The notes beneath the pieces are model-generated. The model was not told the origin of the DNA. It worked only from the letters and a program-made list of their open reading frames with translations, and did not search any database. A stretch of DNA of 8,533 bases from Mailhella sp. (GTDB taxonomy: Bacteria; Desulfobacterota; Desulfovibrionia; Desulfovibrionales; Desulfovibrionaceae), in assembly GCA_024404335.1 (NCBI GenBank), contig JAKSQA010000033.1:1-8533 (forward strand), read 5' to 3'. Made by a program: the position numbers and the translations under genes. Position 1 is the stretch's first letter. Each line of letters opens with the position of its first letter. Positions 6,153 to 8,533 of this stretch are shown here, in pieces.

Positions 6153-7352
6153 TTGAATCTCCGCATGTTTTCCGCGGCCGCATTTGCCGCAGCCGTTCTT
6201 TCCGCTTCCGTTTTCTCCTGCGACGCCCTTGCGGCGCGTGCCCGGCTTGTCTTCACGGGCGACATCATGGCGCACCAGACGCAGCTTGACGCCGCGCGGA
6301 TCGGCACGACGGGGGAATACGATTTCAGCTATCAGTTCGCCCATGTGAAGCGGTTTCTCAAGGGTGATGCCGTGGTCGGCAACTATGAGACCACGGCGTC
6401 GGGGGAAGACCGCAGATACACCGGCTACCCGCAGTTCAATACGCCCGACGTGCTCGCCGACAATGTGAAGGACGCCGGCTTCACGGTGCTCACCCTGGCC
6501 AACAACCACATGCACGACCGCGGATCGTACGGGGCTGCGCGTACCGTGGCGGTCTTGTCGGAACGGGGCTTCGGACTGGCCGGGCTCCCCATCAACCAGC
6601 CTCTTGTCGTTGATGCGGGCGGCGTGCGCGTGGGCATCATCAATGCCGCATACGGCTCGAACGGCCCGCTCCCCAAAGGGGAAGGCTCGATAGGGATGAA
6701 TCTCATAACCCGCGGATTCCTTATGGAGTCGGCTGAGCAGCTGCGCAGGCTCGGCGCCGACTGCATCGTGGCCTGCCTCCACTGGGGTGACGAATACGAC
6801 CTGAAGCCCGGCGCCGCCCAGAAGAGGGAGGCCGCATGGGCATTCGAGGCCGGGGTGGATATCGTGATAGGCACGCATCCTCATGTGCTGCAGCCGGTCG
6901 AGTTCACGGAAGACGGCCGGGTCGTGTTCTGGTCGCTGGGCAATTTCGCTTCGGGGCAGCGCACGCTTCCCCGCGAGCGCACGGCCGTTGCGGCCGTCGA
7001 AGTCGAAAGCTCGGGCGACGGCCGCTGCCGCGTGGAGGCCGCATGGGCGCTTCCCGCCGCCGTGGTCAAGGTGCCTCTCTCCGGACGGGGGGCGGCCACG
7101 CGCTTCGTCGTGGTGCCCGAAGGCGCGGAATCCGAAATGGCGCCGGCTGAGGGCCGCAGGGCCGCGGAGGTCAATGCCGAGGTCGTGCGCTTCCTTGATC
7201 TGTCGGAAGAGCGCGATGCCTTCGGATTCAGGGCCGTGAAGCACCGCCTCATCGGGGAGGCTTCGCCGGAAAGGAAGCCCGCAGCCGAAGGCAGGAAGGC
7301 TTCCTCCGGGAAGCGGGCGCAGCAGAGGAAGGCCGCCGGAGCCGCGAAATAG
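6153..7352 (+). CDS. CapA family (PGA_cap) secreted protein
   Basis: The 399-aa product has a Sec signal peptide: a hydrophobic stretch at residues 6-22 and a likely cut after ALA at 25-27. The mature part carries the CapA/PGA_cap signature of a metallophosphatase-like fold: FTGDIM (34-39), VGNYET (75-80), LANNHMHDRG (115-124), CLHWGDEYD (208-216), IGTHPHVLQPVE (239-250) and WSLGNF (260-265). CapA itself takes part in poly-gamma-glutamate capsule export; many members have no known substrate, and no capB/capC neighbours are visible, so no capsule role is claimed. The start is TTG at 6153, supported by GAGG (6140-6143) 9 bases upstream; the ATG at 6165 is an alternative that keeps the signal peptide. 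Cys23 lies in VFSC, a poor lipobox, so a lipoprotein is less likely. The last 30 residues form an unusual Lys/Arg/Ala tail (KPAAEGRKASSGKRAQQRK), perhaps binding an anionic partner. Confidence 0.92.
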   Translation: MNLRMFSAAAFAAAVLSASVFSCDALAARARLVFTGDIMAHQTQLDAARIGTTGEYDFSYQFAHVKRFLKGDAVVGNYETTASGEDRRYTGYPQFNTPDVLADNVKDAGFTVLTLANNHMHDRGSYGAARTVAVLSERGFGLAGLPINQPLVVDAGGVRVGIINAAYGSNGPLPKGEGSIGMNLITRGFLMESAEQLRRLGADCIVACLHWGDEYDLKPGAAQKREAAWAFEAGVDIVIGTHPHVLQPVEFTEDGRVVFWSLGNFASGQRTLPRERTAVAAVEVESSGDGRCRVEAAWALPAAVVKVPLSGRGAATRFVVVPEGAESEMAPAEGRRAAEVNAEVVRFLDLSEERDAFGFRAVKHRLIGEASPERKPAAEGRKASSGKRAQQRKAAGAAK

Positions 7353-7356
7353 CGGA

Positions 7357-7396
7357 CGGAGCGGACTGCGCTCCGATTTCGGCGGGGAAGCCGCCG
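7357..7396 (+). other. Two GC-rich hairpins after the CapA gene
   Basis: CGGAGCG (7357-7363) pairs with CGCTCCG (7369-7375) around GACTG. Then CGGCGG (7380-7385) pairs with CCGCCG (7391-7396) around GGAAG. They start 4 bases after the stop. Neither is followed by a T-run, so they may protect the mRNA 3' end or assist Rho-dependent termination rather than act as an intrinsic terminator. Confidence 0.45.
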
Positions 7397-7568
7397 TATC
7401 TGCCTGGGGATGCCTGAAGATCAGGGAGGTGCGCCGGGTCTGCTCATCCGCGGCGGCGCAGGCCGTCGGCGTGTGGGCAAGCCCCGCACGGGAAGGTTCG
7501 GATGCGGCAGGCTTTATCCTTGCAATATGTGTAATGTTATCGAGTGATTGACGCTTTCATCCGGTATC

Positions 7569-7583
7569 CCTCCCGGGAGGAGG
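7569..7583. repeat. CCTCCCGGGAGG palindrome
   Basis: A perfect 12-base palindrome (7569-7580) followed by AGG. It shares the 12-mer CCCGGGAGGAGG with the element at 1646-1657 before glyQ. It ends 14 bases upstream of the proposed -35, a position suited to a regulator site. Confidence 0.4.
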
Positions 7584-7596
7584 GCGGCCGCGTCAA

Positions 7597-7625
7597 TTGC
7601 CCGGAATGGAAATTTGTGCTAGGCT
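7597..7625 (+). promoter_or_regulatory. Extended -10 promoter for the AICAR formyltransferase gene
   Basis: TTGCCC (7597-7602) and TAGGCT (7620-7625) are 17 bases apart, and TG at 7617-7618 with one base between forms an extended -10. Hexamer matches are moderate (4/6 and 3/6), but spacing and the TGn motif are right. Transcription would start near 7632, giving a leader of about 57 bases. Confidence 0.5.
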
Positions 7626-7688
7626 TCTTCCCCGTTGCGCACCCGACCGGATGCGGGCCACCTCAGCAAGAACCATGACGGAGCAGTT

Positions 7689-8533
7689 ATGAGCCAACTC
7701 AAGGACATGTATAAGACTATCGTCGCCGACGGATTCCCCGAAACCATGACGATCACGCTGGGCGACAGCGTGCTCAAGTACCGCAAGCGTACCTGGGAGA
7801 TGGCCGGCGAGGTCCGCGGCCTCCGCTACGGCGAGAACCCCGACCAGCCCGCCGCCGTCTACGAGTTCGTGGAAGGCGAGGCCGATCTCGCCGGACTCAA
7901 GTGGCGCCGCCCGGGCATGGGCATCGTCTCCGCCCTCACCGAGGAGCAGATGGTCCAGTCGGGCAAGCATCCCGGCAAGACCAACCTCACCGACGTCGAC
8001 AACGCCTGCAACATCCTGCAGTACCTCACGGCCCGCCCTGCCGCCGCCATCCTCAAGCATAACAACCCCTGCGGCGCCGCCTGGGCCGACACGCTTTCCG
8101 AAGCCCTTGACAAGGCCTTCTGGTGCGACCGCATCGCCGCGTTCGGCGGCGCGGTGGTCGTCAACCGCCCCCTCGACATGAAGTGCGCCGAGCTCATCGC
8201 CTCCCAGTATTTCGAAGTCGTGGCCGCCCCCGCCTTCGAGGAAGGCGTCGTCGAAGTGCTGAAGGGCCGCAAGAACCTCCGCATCTTCGAGCTTCCCGGC
8301 CTTGCCCACCTCGAGGATTTCTGCGGCGTGCCCATGATCGACTTCAAGAGCCTGACCGACGGCGGCATCGTCATGCAGAAGTCGTTCGTCAACCGCATCC
8401 GCACGGTTGAGGACTTCATCCCCGCCACCGGCAGCACGAAGGACGGCAGCGTCTTCACGGCCCGCAGGCCTTCCGCCAAGGAAGCCGAGGACCTGCTCTT
8501 CGCCTGGGCCGTAGAGTCCGGCGTGACCTCCAA
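7689..8533 (+). CDS. AICAR formyltransferase, monofunctional PurH-type (3' end outside window)
   Basis: This enzyme transfers a formyl group from 10-formyl-tetrahydrofolate to AICAR, giving FAICAR, the next-to-last step to IMP. The visible 281 codons hold the transformylase signatures of PurH: RYGENPDQ (46-53; RYGENPHQ in most bifunctional enzymes), NLTDVDNACNIL (99-110), KHNNPCG (123-129), which contains the catalytic Lys-His pair of this family, and IAAFGGAVVVNR (149-160). Only about 45 residues precede RYGENPDQ, where bifunctional PurH has a cyclohydrolase domain of roughly 200 residues. The gene therefore encodes a stand-alone transformylase, and IMP cyclohydrolase must be encoded elsewhere. 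ATG 7689 is supported by GGAG at 7680-7683, 5 bases upstream. Codon bias is strong (GCC, CTC, AAG), like glyS. The gene runs off the right edge with no stop seen. It has been annotated purH in some genomes; I leave the symbol empty because half of PurH is missing. Confidence 0.93.
   Translation, partial: MSQLKDMYKTIVADGFPETMTITLGDSVLKYRKRTWEMAGEVRGLRYGENPDQPAAVYEFVEGEADLAGLKWRRPGMGIVSALTEEQMVQSGKHPGKTNLTDVDNACNILQYLTARPAAAILKHNNPCGAAWADTLSEALDKAFWCDRIAAFGGAVVVNRPLDMKCAELIASQYFEVVAAPAFEEGVVEVLKGRKNLRIFELPGLAHLEDFCGVPMIDFKSLTDGGIVMQKSFVNRIRTVEDFIPATGSTKDGSVFTARRPSAKEAEDLLFAWAVESGVTS

Larger units (their letters stand above)
7353..7688. other. Intergenic region before the AICAR formyltransferase gene
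   Basis: This 336-base gap has no credible gene on either strand. From left to right it contains two GC-rich hairpins (7357-7396), a featureless GC-rich part, an A/T-richer patch around 7511-7560, the CCTCCCGGGAGG palindrome at 7569-7580 and an extended -10 promoter candidate at 7597-7625. The layout suggests that transcription ends at the left and restarts at the right. No purine riboswitch core was recognised. Confidence 0.5.

Noticed and set aside
5508..7244. 578-codon - strand open frame running through the CapA gene
   Set aside because: Only its last 114 codons (from ATG 5852) look like protein. The rest is antisense to the CapA gene or non-coding.
7593..8309. 238-codon - strand open frame opposite the AICAR formyltransferase gene
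   Set aside because: It is a shadow of a clearly identified + strand enzyme gene; its sequence is Gly/Val/Glu-rich with no family signal.

Overview
The window is a GC-rich piece of bacterial chromosome that reads like a member of the Desulfovibrionaceae (sulfate-reducing Desulfobacterota). The evidence for this is the protein style of RecO, GlyQ, GlyS and the AICAR formyltransferase, the rodZ-like/recO/glyQ/glyS/rpsT gene order, and the stand-alone AICAR formyltransferase. The assignment comes from recognising protein families, not from a search. No insertion sequence, CRISPR array, phage gene, tRNA or rRNA is visible.

Left part (1-5130), all on the + strand: the C-terminal part of a RodZ-like membrane protein, cut by the window start; a recO gene that is broken in the middle; a 291-base gap with hairpins; glyQ and glyS, the two subunits of glycyl-tRNA synthetase, spaced as a translationally linked pair; a short leader with a good -35 element and a long inverted repeat; rpsT (ribosomal protein S20) with a GTG start; and a very strong Rho-independent terminator. 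The shared theme is cell shape, recombination repair and translation, as in an ordinary housekeeping cluster.

Middle part (5130-6152): a gene-poor stretch. Its only well-supported gene is a 114-residue uncharacterised protein on the - strand (5508-5852). It converges on rpsT and diverges from the next gene. A weaker 94-residue - strand frame lies downstream of it.

Right part (6153-8533), + strand: a secreted CapA-family (PGA_cap) protein with a TTG start and a basic C-terminal tail; a 336-base gap with two GC-rich hairpins, a palindrome that resembles one upstream of glyQ, and an extended -10 promoter; then the first 281 codons of a monofunctional AICAR formyltransferase of late purine synthesis, cut by the window end.

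I see no clear new multi-gene system. The points most worth a second look are the recO lesion, which removes the middle of the protein where many RecO proteins carry their zinc-binding cysteines; the inverted repeat over the rpsT promoter; the repeated GGGAGGAGG palindrome motif upstream of glyQ and of the purine gene; and the uncharacterised 114-residue protein.
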